Virus record (IMG/VR): IMGVR_UViG_3300025645_000441
Span: 1-24,052 of that record
Reading direction: 5' to 3' (one strand)
Origin: a virus
Length of the DNA: 24,052 nucleotides
The notes under the pieces are model-generated. The model made no database searches and was not told the origin of the DNA. It saw only the letters and a program-made list of their open reading frames with translations. This document shows positions 15,057-22,259 of the stretch, in pieces. Positions within the stretch are counted from its first letter, which is position 1. Each line of letters starts with the position of its first letter. The position numbers and the translations under genes are program-made.

Positions 15057-16028
15057 ATGCTATTCGAAGAACAAATTTCAAGAAAACCAGACTTATATCC
15101 ACAAGCGAAGAAATTCGTAGACGCAATCTGGCAAGGTTTCTGGACACCAGACGAATTCAATTTCCGATCTGATTACTCGCAATATAAATCAGATTTGACG
15201 CCCGAAGAGCAAGAAGTGATTGTTCGTGCTCTATCAGCTATTGGTCAAATCGAAGTTGCAGTGAAAACATTTTGGGCTAATCTAGGCGACAATCTACCTC
15301 ATCCGTCGCTGCGTGATCTTGGTTACGCAATGGGAAACTCAGAAGTTATTCACAATCTTGCATACGAAAAACTACTTGACGTTCTACACCTAACTGACGT
15401 GTTCGAGAAGAATATGCAAGAAGAAGTAATCAAAGGTCGTGTCAACTATCTTCGAAAGTATCTAAAGAAAGCATATAAGAACAAAGAGAAGCAGTACATC
15501 TACTCCATCATCCTCTTTACATTGTTTGTAGAGAATGTTTCATTGTTCAGCCAGTTCTATATCATCATGCACTTCAATCGCAACAAATCTGTTTTGAAAG
15601 ATTGTGCGCAGCAAGTCCAGTACACTCGCAACGAAGAAATGCTTCATGCACAAGTAGGCATCTGGCTTATCAACACGATGCGCCAAGAATATCCTGAAAT
15701 GTTTGACGCAGAACTAGAAGCCCGTGTAAAAGAAGAGATTGTTGCATCGCTTGAAGCTGAGGGTAAAGTGATTGATTGGATCATGGGTAACTACTCTACA
15801 GAAGGTCTGAGCGCAAACATTTTGAAGTCATTTATCGCAAAGCGTATGAAAGAGTCTATTGAAGCAATCGGCTTTGATTCTAGTGGTATTGAATACGATC
15901 AACATCACATTAATCAGACTTACTGGTTTGACGAAGAATTGCATGGACAAAACATGACTGATTTCTTCCAGAAGAGACCTGTCGAATATTCTAAGGGTAC
16001 AGGCATCACGGCTGAAGACCTTTTTTAA
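15057..16028 (+). CDS. nrdB: Ribonucleotide reductase class I, beta subunit
   Basis: The 323-aa protein has the diiron ligand set Glu66, Glu96-x-x-His99, Glu159 and Glu194-x-x-His197, and a radical Tyr103 placed as in E. coli NrdB (E-x-x-H-x-x-x-Y). The first ligand is Glu where E. coli has Asp. It supplies the tyrosyl radical for NTP reduction by the subunit encoded next. It has a clear AGAGG ribosome site and lies 17 bases after thyA. The order is nrdB then nrdA, the reverse of many operons. Confidence 0.94.
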   Translation: MLFEEQISRKPDLYPQAKKFVDAIWQGFWTPDEFNFRSDYSQYKSDLTPEEQEVIVRALSAIGQIEVAVKTFWANLGDNLPHPSLRDLGYAMGNSEVIHNLAYEKLLDVLHLTDVFEKNMQEEVIKGRVNYLRKYLKKAYKNKEKQYIYSIILFTLFVENVSLFSQFYIIMHFNRNKSVLKDCAQQVQYTRNEEMLHAQVGIWLINTMRQEYPEMFDAELEARVKEEIVASLEAEGKVIDWIMGNYSTEGLSANILKSFIAKRMKESIEAIGFDSSGIEYDQHHINQTYWFDEELHGQNMTDFFQKRPVEYSKGTGITAEDLF

Positions 16029-16043
16029 TAGGAGAAATAACTT

Positions 16044-17702
16044 ATGATCGATACTAAAAATAACTGGTGGTGGGCAAACGAAGACTCGCGTTTGTTTCTA
16101 TCCCGAGGATACATTGATGGTAATATGACGGTGGAAGAAAGAGTCCGCGAAATTGCAAAAGAAGCTGAACGCATTCTTGACATTGAAGGCTTTGCTGACA
16201 AATTCTATCACTATATGAGTCGAGGATACTACTCTCTATCTTCTCCAGTTTGGAGCAACTTTGGTACTAAGAAAGGTCTACCTATCTCTTGTAACGGCGT
16301 TTGGATTGATGATTCAGTAGAGTCCATTCTTGAGAAAGTTGCAGAAGTTGGTATGCAGACGAAGATGGGCGCAGGCACATCTGCATATCTTGGTGCTATT
16401 CGTCCACGTGGTTCGTCAATTGCATCTGGTGGAAAGGCAGACGGTCCAGTACATTATGCTAATATGTTTGAGACGACTGTTGATGTGATCTCACAGGGCA
16501 ATGTTCGTCGCGGTTCTATGGCTGTTTATCTTGATGTAGAGTCGCCAGATATCACTGAGTTTCTTGAAATTCGCGAAGTTGGCTCTGAGATTCAAAATCT
16601 TTCAATCGGTGTTTCTGTTGGAGATAGATGGATGCAAGAAATGATTGAAGGCGACACAGAGAAGCGTGGCATTTGGGCTCGCATTCTTCGTAAGCGCAAA
16701 GAGACAGGTTATCCATACATCTTCTTCAAAGACACTGTGAACAACAATAAACCACAAGTGCTAAAGGACAAAGATCGCACAATTTGGGCATCTAATCTAT
16801 GCTCAGAAATCGCTCTTCCTTCAAATCACGACGAATCATTCGTATGTAATCTGGCGTCTATGAATGCTCTTATGTTCGATGAATGGCAGCATACAGATGC
16901 AGTTGAAACGATGATTTATTTCCTTGATGCTGTCATGGAAGAATATATCACGAAGCTTGAAGGCAACAAGTTTATGCAGTCTTCTTACAACTTTGCGAAG
17001 CGTTGGAGAGCATTAGGTCTAGGTATTCTTGGATGGCATTCTTATCTACAGTCAAAGAAAATTTCTTTCGAGTCTTTCGCAGCGCAGATGGAAACTGTCA
17101 AAGTCTCTAAATTTATTGATGATCATTCTATGGCTGCAACGAAAGAGCTTGCAGAAGAGTATGGTGAACCAGAAGGTATGCTTGGATATGGGCAGAGAAA
17201 TCTTACTCGCACTGCGATTGCACCTACGACATCATCTAGCTTCATTCTCGGTCAAGTATCACCTACGATTGAACCTCTTGCAAGTAATTACTTCACTAAA
17301 GACCTCGCAAAAGGTAAGTTCACATATAAGAATCCATTCCTAAAAGCTTTGCTTGAAGAGAAGGGTCGCGATGATTTTGACACATGGGAGAACATTCTAA
17401 AGCATGGTGGTTCTGTTCAACATCTTGAATTCTTAGATCAAAATGAAAAAGACATATTTAAAACGTTCTCTGAAATAACTCCACTGACAGTTGTTCAACA
17501 AGCGGCCGCCCGTCAGAAGTATATTGATCAAGCACAGTCTCTAAACTTGATGATACATCCCGATGTTTCAGCAAAGGATGTGAACGCGCTTATTATCGAA
17601 GGTTGGAGAATGGGGATTAAAACATTTTATTATCAACGCTCAGCTAATCCAGCACAAGAACTTGTAAGAGACATAATGAATTGTAGTGTTTGCGAGGGCT
17701 AG
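16044..17702 (+). CDS. nrdA: Ribonucleotide reductase class I, alpha subunit (compact, no ATP cone)
   Basis: The 552-aa catalytic subunit has the key residues: Cys83 (LPISCNG), Asn251-x-Cys253-x-Glu255 (NLCSEI) with the thiyl Cys253, Cys268 (FVCNLASMN), the radical-transfer tyrosines in TFYYQRSANPAQ, and the C-terminal Cys pair CSVC. It is about 200 residues shorter than E. coli NrdA and starts where the barrel begins, lacking the N-terminal ATP-cone, so overall activity is probably not shut off by dATP. It follows nrdB by 15 bases with an AGGAG site. Confidence 0.95.
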   Translation: MIDTKNNWWWANEDSRLFLSRGYIDGNMTVEERVREIAKEAERILDIEGFADKFYHYMSRGYYSLSSPVWSNFGTKKGLPISCNGVWIDDSVESILEKVAEVGMQTKMGAGTSAYLGAIRPRGSSIASGGKADGPVHYANMFETTVDVISQGNVRRGSMAVYLDVESPDITEFLEIREVGSEIQNLSIGVSVGDRWMQEMIEGDTEKRGIWARILRKRKETGYPYIFFKDTVNNNKPQVLKDKDRTIWASNLCSEIALPSNHDESFVCNLASMNALMFDEWQHTDAVETMIYFLDAVMEEYITKLEGNKFMQSSYNFAKRWRALGLGILGWHSYLQSKKISFESFAAQMETVKVSKFIDDHSMAATKELAEEYGEPEGMLGYGQRNLTRTAIAPTTSSSFILGQVSPTIEPLASNYFTKDLAKGKFTYKNPFLKALLEEKGRDDFDTWENILKHGGSVQHLEFLDQNEKDIFKTFSEITPLTVVQQAAARQKYIDQAQSLNLMIHPDVSAKDVNALIIEGWRMGIKTFYYQRSANPAQELVRDIMNCSVCEG

Positions 17703-17713
17703 GGCTAGTGTTA

Positions 17714-18139
17714 GTGAATAAGTGGCAAGAAGCATACATGGACACGGCAGAGCGTTTCGGCGCTCTGTCTACTGCCAATAGGCTTAAAGTTGGAGCAATC
17801 GCAGTTAAAGACAATCGTATCATCTCAATTGGATATAATGGTATGCCTTCCGGTTGGGATAACGTTTGTGAGTGGACTGTCGAAGATGCTATGGGTTATG
17901 ACACTGGAAAGACTAAACCAGAAGTCATACACGCAGAATCAAATTGCATCGCAAAACTTGCAGGTTCACACGAGAGTGGTAGAGGTGCAGAAATGTATGT
18001 GACACATGCTCCTTGCATTGAATGTGCAAAACAGATATATAGTGCAGGTATATCGAAAGTATACTATAGAGAAACATATAGATCGAAAGATGGTCTAGAA
18101 TTCTTGCAAAAATGTAGAATAGAGGTAGAGCAGATATGA
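17714..18139 (+). CDS. cd: Deoxycytidylate (dCMP) deaminase
   Basis: The protein has the zinc-dependent deaminase motifs HAESNCIAK (His ligand and catalytic Glu) and APCIECAKQI (two Cys ligands). It turns dCMP into dUMP, the substrate of the nearby thymidylate synthase. The start is uncertain: the frame opens at a TTG at 17690 inside nrdA, with GTG codons at 17708 and 17714. I prefer 17714 (product begins NKWQEAYMDTAERFG after the start residue) because AGGG lies 9 bases ahead and the family starts close to this point. The 3' end overlaps the next ATG. Confidence 0.9.
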   Translation: MNKWQEAYMDTAERFGALSTANRLKVGAIAVKDNRIISIGYNGMPSGWDNVCEWTVEDAMGYDTGKTKPEVIHAESNCIAKLAGSHESGRGAEMYVTHAPCIECAKQIYSAGISKVYYRETYRSKDGLEFLQKCRIEVEQI

Positions 18140-18303
18140 GTTATAGATTTCACGAACATTGTCAATATTGTGACACTGAGTATGTTGTAGAATTTGAAAG
18201 CGAAGATGGTGAGTTAATGCATTGCCCATCATGTGGTGAAGAGATTCCTGAATTCGAAGAAGATGAAGTTTATCTTGACGAAGACGGTGAATGGGAAGAG
18301 TGA
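18136..18303 (+). CDS. Small acidic zinc-ribbon protein
   Basis: This 55-aa product has two Cys pairs, HCQYCD and HCPSCGEE, spaced like a zinc ribbon, followed by a very acidic tail (EFEEDEVYLDEDGEWEE). It overlaps dCMP deaminase by ATGA and lies 1 base before the next ATG. Such small ribbons often bind nucleic acid or polymerase, but the strong negative charge suggests a protein partner instead. Function is unknown. Confidence 0.7.
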   Translation: MSYRFHEHCQYCDTEYVVEFESEDGELMHCPSCGEEIPEFEEDEVYLDEDGEWEE

Positions 18304-18304
18304 T

Positions 18305-18499
18305 ATGTACAACAAAATGTTCGAATTGCATCCAGATGACATCGAACTGATAGAAGGTGCGCTTAATAAAAGACTTGCGGAACTATGTGCAGAAAACGGA
18401 GTGAGCGAAGACATAAAAAGTATCACTGACTTACTGGGAAGACTTCATTATCAGAAAGTTTGGTACAGACCTAAGAGTGATCAATATGTCGGAGGATAA
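18305..18499 (+). CDS. Unknown 64-aa protein
   Basis: The product starts MYNKMFELHPDDIELIEGAL, is mainly helical and ends WYRPKSDQYVGG. It lies in a tight series after the zinc-ribbon gene, and its 3' end contains the GGAGG ribosome site of the next gene. I do not recognise a domain. Confidence 0.65.
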   Translation: MYNKMFELHPDDIELIEGALNKRLAELCAENGVSEDIKSITDLLGRLHYQKVWYRPKSDQYVGG

Positions 18500-18500
18500 A

Positions 18501-18683
18501 ATGTTCAAAAAGATTTGGCGTATATGGGCAAAATCACTTGGAGAGAAAGTCGGAGAGACCGATAGACAAGCAGATTCTGTAGCAATCATTCGAACATTTT
18601 GGTGGTGTATACATGTAGTGACATGCTTGGCAATCATTCTAAACGCTATAGCTAATCATGGATGGGGTTTGTTTGGTCTATAA
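18501..18683 (+). CDS. Small membrane protein conserved in T4-like marine phages
   Basis: The 60-aa product begins MFKKIWRIWAKSLGEKVGET, then has a single membrane segment (about 35-53, FWWCIHVVTCLAIILNAIA). I recall very similar proteins in cyanophages and pelagiphages, all uncharacterised. The start at 18501 is set by GGAGG at 18491-18495, 5 bases ahead; an in-frame ATG at 18486 lacks such a site. The last codons overlap the late promoter of the next gene. Confidence 0.78.
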   Translation: MFKKIWRIWAKSLGEKVGETDRQADSVAIIRTFWWCIHVVTCLAIILNAIANHGWGLFGL

Positions 18684-18686
18684 ATA
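18679..18686 (+). promoter_or_regulatory. T4-type late promoter (perfect TATAAATA)
   Basis: The exact late consensus spans the stop of the membrane-protein gene. The predicted start near 18692 falls inside the left arm of the hairpin that covers the next start codon. Confidence 0.8.
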
Positions 18687-18711
18687 CATGTAACGAAAGG
18701 ATGTTACATGT
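18686..18711 (+). promoter_or_regulatory. Hairpin holding the start codon of the GIY-YIG gene
   Basis: A perfect 9-bp stem, ACATGTAAC (18686-18694) with GTTACATGT (18703-18711), puts the ATG (18708-18710) in the right arm and the AAAGG ribosome site in the 8-base loop. Transcripts from the late promoter would lack six of the nine left-arm bases. Confidence 0.75.
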
Positions 18712-19130
18712 GGTATTATAATGGAGAAGAGTTTACTTCCGACATGATTGGTGACTATATTGGGTTTGTCTATTGTATCACTGATATGTCAACGTCCAAG
18801 AAATATATCGGAAAGAAAAACTTCAAGTCTACGCGGAAATTAAAACCGCTCAAAGGGAAGACCCGAAAGAGAACTGTAGTCAAAGAGAGTGACTGGCAGG
18901 ACTATTTCGGGTCTTCTGACATCGTGAAAGCTCTACTTGAGGAACACGGTAAAGACAATTTTCATAGGGAGATATTGCATCTATGCACCTTCAAAGGTGA
19001 ATTGTCATACATGGAGACATATGAAATTCTAATCAGACATGCTATAATCAAAGATGAATATCATAATGCTTTCGTTGGATGTAAAATTCATAAAAATCAT
19101 GTTCCTAAAGAAACTATTGAACGTTTCTGA
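18708..19130 (+). CDS. GIY-YIG-type nuclease of T4-like phages
   Basis: The 140-aa product shows a GIY-YIG-like core: GDYIGFVYCITDMSTSKKYI followed by GKKNF at residues 16-40, then SDWQDYFGSS and the helix with Glu (FHREILHLC) that would give the metal-binding residue. It lacks the NUMOD or other DNA-binding repeats of homing enzymes and matches a stand-alone family I recall across many phages, so it may be a phage DNA-processing nuclease and not a homing enzyme. Late promoter and hairpin suggest late-only translation. Its 3' end overlaps a convergent gene by 17 bases. Confidence 0.78.
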   Translation: MWYYNGEEFTSDMIGDYIGFVYCITDMSTSKKYIGKKNFKSTRKLKPLKGKTRKRTVVKESDWQDYFGSSDIVKALLEEHGKDNFHREILHLCTFKGELSYMETYEILIRHAIIKDEYHNAFVGCKIHKNHVPKETIERF

Positions 19131-19833
19131 CCATTCCTCTATACCAGTCTAAACCAGGAGAATCTTTACTTCTTTTATTATTTTTACCATCTGTCCACCA
19201 ATATAGACCCGCCAGTTGCTTGGATTTATTAGGGCACTTATATCCTTTAATTCTACCCTCTATCCAACCATCGCCCGGGTGTTCCTGTTTTCTACAATTC
19301 CGTATTCCATTGTTAAACCATTTCAGTTTTGACATAGTTTTCGAACTTTTTTCATAGTCTGAGTTCTGGCGCAGTTGCTCAACGTGCTTTTCTTTGAAGC
19401 TCTTGTTTTCAAAATTTCTTTTAATGCTATCCACTCTACTGTTTCTTACATCGCAGTCTCTCCATGTCGCTTTCATATTATCGGTGTTTGTTATTTTTCT
19501 ACCTTTTATAGAGTTTGATAGTTTTTCTCTAGATTCTTTACTCCAAGGATGAGCACCGCCGTCACCCTCTTCCGGCTTTAGATTGGCGAATGATTTTGAC
19601 TCCACTATATTCCACAATTCACTATATTTTAAACCAACTTCGCGTAGTTCGTCATTATCTTTGGTTTCTAGTAATATTTCTGTGGTTACATCGTATCCGT
19701 GCTTATTGATGTGTTTTTTCCAAATATTACCAGAGCCTTTATAAGTGTATGGGTCTTGCACAGTTTTGCCGAGATATTTCAATCCGGTCTTATTGTGCGT
19801 CTTTAGATATAGATAAATAGTATCGCTGGACAT
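19114..19833 (-). CDS. GIY-YIG homing endonuclease with NUMOD-like motifs
   Basis: The 239-aa protein has an N-terminal GIY-YIG domain (TIYLYLKTHNKTGLKYLGKT, then TYKGSGNIWKKHINKHG), a NUMOD3-like helix (HPWSKESREKLSNSIKGRK, about residues 95-113) and C-terminal repeats of the WFNNGIRNCR / GDGWIEGR type seen in free-standing phage homing enzymes. It is the only gene on the minus strand. The start at 19833 is chosen because AAAGGAGG lies 6 bases ahead; the in-frame ATG at 19878 has no such site. It has its own late promoter and converges on the preceding gene. It is probably a mobile intruder. Confidence 0.88.
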   Translation of the reverse strand: MSSDTIYLYLKTHNKTGLKYLGKTVQDPYTYKGSGNIWKKHINKHGYDVTTEILLETKDNDELREVGLKYSELWNIVESKSFANLKPEEGDGGAHPWSKESREKLSNSIKGRKITNTDNMKATWRDCDVRNSRVDSIKRNFENKSFKEKHVEQLRQNSDYEKSSKTMSKLKWFNNGIRNCRKQEHPGDGWIEGRIKGYKCPNKSKQLAGLYWWTDGKNNKRSKDSPGLDWYRGMVRNVQ

Positions 19834-19893
19834 TAAAGCCTCCTTTGGGTTGTCTAGAGTAGTTAGATGTTGTCGCATCGTGAACTACACTTT

Positions 19894-19901
19894 TATTTAT
19901 A
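19894..19901 (-). promoter_or_regulatory. T4-type late promoter on the minus strand
   Basis: The minus strand reads TATAAATA exactly; the start would be near 19888, 55 bases before the homing endonuclease ATG. It lies back to back with the plus-strand early promoter at 19928. Confidence 0.75.
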
Positions 19902-19927
19902 AAAAACATGTTTTCAGTAAATAGTGC

Positions 19928-19956
19928 TTGACATTCATAACGAATCACTCTATACA
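19928..19956 (+). promoter_or_regulatory. Early promoter cassette, copy 1
   Basis: TTGACA, a 17-bp spacer containing AACGAATCACT, and TATACA are followed by a leader with GTAACAAGAGAGAG. It serves the gene at 19984. Confidence 0.85.
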
Positions 19957-19983
19957 TAAGATGTAACAAGAGAGAGATACATC

Positions 19984-20166
19984 ATGACCACTTTTACTTT
20001 TACCGCATATAACAAAGTCTTTACTGCACAAGCGGTCAAAGGTTTAGATGTTATGGAGCAAGCAAACGAAAAATTGTTGTGGGGTAACGAAGCATATAAG
20101 CAAGGTATTTGGTTTGAACGGGGTGACACCGGTTATGAGTGGGTCGAAGGCAACTTTTTTGATTAA
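19984..20166 (+). CDS. Unknown 60-aa early protein
   Basis: The product begins MTTFTFTAYNKVFTAQAVKG and ends YEWVEGNFFD; it is neutral to acidic and aromatic-rich, with no known motif. It is a single-gene unit between promoter cassettes 1 and 2, with a purine-rich GAGAGAG ribosome site. It is likely one of the host-takeover genes made early. Confidence 0.65.
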   Translation: MTTFTFTAYNKVFTAQAVKGLDVMEQANEKLLWGNEAYKQGIWFERGDTGYEWVEGNFFD

Positions 20167-20171
20167 AGTGC

Positions 20172-20200
20172 TTGACATTCATAACGAATCACTTTATACA
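20172..20200 (+). promoter_or_regulatory. Early promoter cassette, copy 2
   Basis: It has the same boxes as copy 1, with a single change in the spacer end and the same leader. It starts 5 bases after the preceding stop and serves the gene at 20227. Confidence 0.85.
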
Positions 20201-20226
20201 TAAGATGTAACAAGAGAGAGGTGATC

Positions 20227-20430
20227 ATGTCTTGGGTAGTTAGGGGTCAATTTAGTCAAGTAAATGTTGGTCTTGGTGGCGATGAATGTGAATGGAGCGC
20301 TGTTCATGTTGACACTCAAGAAGAAGCTGAAGCTTGGTGGAATTGTCGGGTAAACCATTCTCGGTCTCAGCGGGTTGTTCACACGCTTTGGAATCCTCAG
20401 GGTGAAGTTGTTCGGGTTTTGTTTCAATAA
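20227..20430 (+). CDS. Unknown 67-aa early protein
   Basis: The product starts MSWVVRGQFSQVNVGLGGDE and ends PQGEVVRVLFQ; it has three Trp in the middle (EWSAVHV, EAWWNCRV). A GTG two codons upstream could be used, but the other cassette leaders place the ATG after GATC, so 20227 is preferred. No family is recognised. It is a single-gene early unit. Confidence 0.65.
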   Translation: MSWVVRGQFSQVNVGLGGDECEWSAVHVDTQEEAEAWWNCRVNHSRSQRVVHTLWNPQGEVVRVLFQ

Positions 20431-20434
20431 GTGC

Positions 20435-20463
20435 TTGACATTCATAACGAATCACTCTATATT
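20435..20463 (+). promoter_or_regulatory. Early promoter cassette, copy 3
   Basis: TTGACA, a 17-bp spacer identical to copy 1, and TATATT are followed by the same leader GTAACAAGAGAGAG. It serves the gene at 20490. Confidence 0.85.
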
Positions 20464-20489
20464 ATAAGAGTAACAAGAGAGAGATGATC

Positions 20490-20828
20490 ATGAACTACGA
20501 AATGACCACAGCAATCTACGAACTAATCAACTCCGTCAAAGCTGACTACTATCGTTATACTTCTCGTAACGGCACTAAAGAGCTTAGTGAAGTTAACAAG
20601 TGCATGATTGACGAGTTCAACGCTGAAATCGGTTACGATGTGGGTCGAAAGTATGCCAAAATCACCCAGCGTAACGGCGGCTCTGTCTGGGGCTTCGTGA
20701 TGCTTCAAGACGATAAGAAGTTCAAAGCAGGTGACATTCTGAAGGCTGCTGGCTGGGCAACTCCTGCTCGTAACTTTGCTCGTGGAAACGTCTTTGAAGA
20801 ATATAACGTTCAATGGACTGGTGCCTAA
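20490..20828 (+). CDS. Unknown 112-aa early protein
   Basis: The product begins MNYEMTTAIYELINSVKADY and includes AKITQRNGGSVWGFVMLQDD and FKAGDILKAAGWATPARNFA. The second of these is a pattern I think I have seen in small phage proteins that track lysine-rich or nucleic-acid partners, but I cannot name it. An ATG two codons upstream (20484) is possible. It stands alone between cassettes 3 and 4. Confidence 0.7.
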   Translation: MNYEMTTAIYELINSVKADYYRYTSRNGTKELSEVNKCMIDEFNAEIGYDVGRKYAKITQRNGGSVWGFVMLQDDKKFKAGDILKAAGWATPARNFARGNVFEEYNVQWTGA

Positions 20829-20836
20829 ATTAGTGC

Positions 20837-20863
20837 TTGACAACTCCAACGAATCACTATAAG
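20837..20863 (+). promoter_or_regulatory. Early promoter cassette, copy 4 (diverged)
   Basis: TTGACA and the AACGAATCAC spacer element are kept, but the -10 region has drifted; TATAAG at 20858-20863 gives a 15-bp spacer. The leader GTAACAAAGAGAAG is conserved. It serves 20895 and 21083. Confidence 0.7.
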
Positions 20864-20894
20864 TTATAAGAGTAACAAAGAGAAGTGAGACACC

Positions 20895-21086
20895 ATGTTT
20901 TATAAGTTTCGTGAATCCATGCTGTATGCGGTTGCTCTGACCGAAAATTGGAAAGCAGACAATTCTATCAACTGGAACTTTGTCGATGCTGATATGTTCG
21001 AACACTGGCAAGTTCTGCTTGACGGCGAGACATACACCGAATGGTTCAATAAAGTTGCTGACGAAATCGAAGGAGTAGAAGCATGA
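20895..21086 (+). CDS. Unknown 63-aa acidic early protein
   Basis: The product starts MFYKFRESMLYAVALTENWK and ends ADEIEGVEA. It is acidic and helical, with four Trp. It overlaps the next gene by ATGA, so the two are co-translated. Its 3' end carries the AAGGAG ribosome site for that gene. No family is recognised. Confidence 0.65.
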   Translation: MFYKFRESMLYAVALTENWKADNSINWNFVDADMFEHWQVLLDGETYTEWFNKVADEIEGVEA

Positions 21087-21313
21087 ACTGGTTTATTGCT
21101 CTAGGTGATAATTCAAAACCCCGCAAGTTTTTCAACCGTGAGACACAGGGTTTCACTGACATCAGCCCTGTCTCTGCCTATAAAGAGCGTGGTGCAAATC
21201 GTCTTGCTAACTCTGGCGAGCCTTACAAGATTTGGGTAGCAATGTGTGAAAACGCATCTGATCTTGTCCTATGGCGGGTGAGTGAAGAGCACTATTTGAA
21301 AAATTATGCTTGA
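21083..21313 (+). CDS. Unknown 76-aa early protein
   Basis: The product begins MNWFIALGDNSKPRKFFNRE and ends WRVSEEHYLKNYA. It is coupled to the gene before it, with a good AAGGAG site 7 bases ahead. Its stop codon overlaps the -35 box of the next promoter cassette. No domain is recognised. Confidence 0.65.
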   Translation: MNWFIALGDNSKPRKFFNRETQGFTDISPVSAYKERGANRLANSGEPYKIWVAMCENASDLVLWRVSEEHYLKNYA

Positions 21314-21338
21314 CATTGCCAACGAATCACTCTATATA
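21310..21338 (+). promoter_or_regulatory. Early promoter cassette, copy 5
   Basis: TTGACA, a 17-bp spacer with AACGAATCACT, and TATATA are followed by the leader GTAACAAGACGAAAG. It overlaps the 3' end of the preceding gene and serves the cluster from 21367. Confidence 0.82.
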
Positions 21339-21366
21339 GATAATGTAACAAGACGAAAGAGATGAC

Positions 21367-21723
21367 ATGATTTACCAACTGATGCAAATCCGACTCACCA
21401 ATGACGAAGTTGATGCTATTAATGCTGCGCAAGATCACGGTGCAATTCCGAAGAACAAAATGCGTATTGCGATGCAGACAGACTTTAGTGGTTCGAAGAC
21501 TGCAAAGATCGCAGCCGAGGCGCTGAATAAAGGGTTCTACACCCATGTAGCAAACATCGAAGCGAATGACTTAGATGATGTTTTTGAAATCGGCAACATC
21601 GGTCCAGAGAATGCAATTGAACGTCTAAATCGGATGTCTCCTGCGAGTGTCGGTGATGTGATTGTTGATGAAGCAGGTAATACATCTGTTATCGCAAGTG
21701 TTGGTTTTCAGGAGGTAGTATAA
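21367..21723 (+). CDS. Conserved phage protein, unknown function
   Basis: The 118-aa product has a distinctive pattern, FSGSKTAKIAAEALNKGFYT followed by HVANIEANDLDDVFEIGN and SPASVGDVIVDEAGN, that I recall from marine phage accessory proteins without known role. The SVGDVI segment near the C terminus resembles a short beta module in several plasmid and phage accessory proteins. It is the first gene of a run of overlapping small genes after cassette 5, and overlaps the next by TAATG. Confidence 0.72.
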   Translation: MIYQLMQIRLTNDEVDAINAAQDHGAIPKNKMRIAMQTDFSGSKTAKIAAEALNKGFYTHVANIEANDLDDVFEIGNIGPENAIERLNRMSPASVGDVIVDEAGNTSVIASVGFQEVV

Positions 21724-21866
21724 TGTGGTACGTTGAAGCTCGTTTTGTTGATAAATGCGAACGTTGGGAAGGACTGACCCTAGAGCAATCGAAAGCAGTT
21801 TATAGTAAATATCGTGATGAAGGCTGCGGACATGTTCGCTCTGGACGCATGAACATGGAGACGTGA
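21723..21866 (+). CDS. Unknown 47-aa protein
   Basis: The ATG overlaps the preceding stop (TAATG), with AGGAGG about 8 bases ahead. The product starts MWYVEARFVDKCERWEGLTL and has LEQSKAVYSKYRDEGCGHVR in the second half, a helix-rich basic pattern. No domain is recognised. Confidence 0.62.
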   Translation: MWYVEARFVDKCERWEGLTLEQSKAVYSKYRDEGCGHVRSGRMNMET

Positions 21867-21868
21867 AA

Positions 21869-21973
21869 ATGAATACTTTAAAAATAGTTTCATCGCTGTT
21901 TTTAATATCTTGGCTCTTTTGCTGTTATCTGGGCGCTGAATACTCTGTTTGCACTTGCTATGATTTTTGCTAA
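21869..21973 (+). CDS. Cys-rich 34-aa membrane peptide (tentative)
   Basis: The short product has one hydrophobic segment near the N terminus (IVSSLFLISWLFCCYLGA) and six Cys in its second half, ending CTCYDFC. It starts 2 bases after the previous stop and overlaps the next gene by 14 bases. It could be a real membrane peptide or only a leader for translating the next gene. Confidence 0.4.
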   Translation: MNTLKIVSSLFLISWLFCCYLGAEYSVCTCYDFC

Positions 21974-22259
21974 CGACGACTACGATGTTGTAGATGAAGT
22001 AAAGATTGGGACTGGTACCCATCTTCGCCTCATTCAAACCCACAAAGGCAATCGTCGTATCGAAAGCTGGTCGAATATGACCAAACAATGGAACACTATG
22101 TATCGATACGGTGTAGACGAAGCTTGGTCTTCTTGGAAACGAGTTGAGGCTACGATAAAACCAAAGAAAAAAATCGTGAAAAAGAAAGCTGTATCAAAAT
22201 CGATGCCTGCTAAACCTAAAACGACACGCAAACCGAGAAAGAAAAAGAATGATCAATGA
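21960..22259 (+). CDS. Unknown 99-aa protein with Lys-rich tail
   Basis: The first 65 residues (MIFANDDYDVVDEVKIGTGT onward) form a small compact domain with HLRLIQTHKGNRRIE; the last 35 are very rich in Lys, Pro and Arg (KKKIVKKKAVSK, KTTRKPRKKK), like a histone-type tail suited to DNA or RNA binding. There is no clear ribosome site, and it overlaps the short membrane ORF upstream, so coupling is likely. No family is recognised. Confidence 0.65.
   Translation: MIFANDDYDVVDEVKIGTGTHLRLIQTHKGNRRIESWSNMTKQWNTMYRYGVDEAWSSWKRVEATIKPKKKIVKKKAVSKSMPAKPKTTRKPRKKKNDQ

Noticed and set aside
19812-19819. GATAAATA on the plus strand inside the homing endonuclease gene
   Set aside because: It reads into no plus-strand gene for over 160 bases, and a better early promoter lies at 19928; probably a coding coincidence.
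19928-21338. Repeated 50-base blocks considered as a CRISPR array or attachment sites
   Set aside because: Spacing is irregular (about 240-470 bases), each block contains -35 and -10 boxes and stands before an ORF, so they are promoter cassettes.
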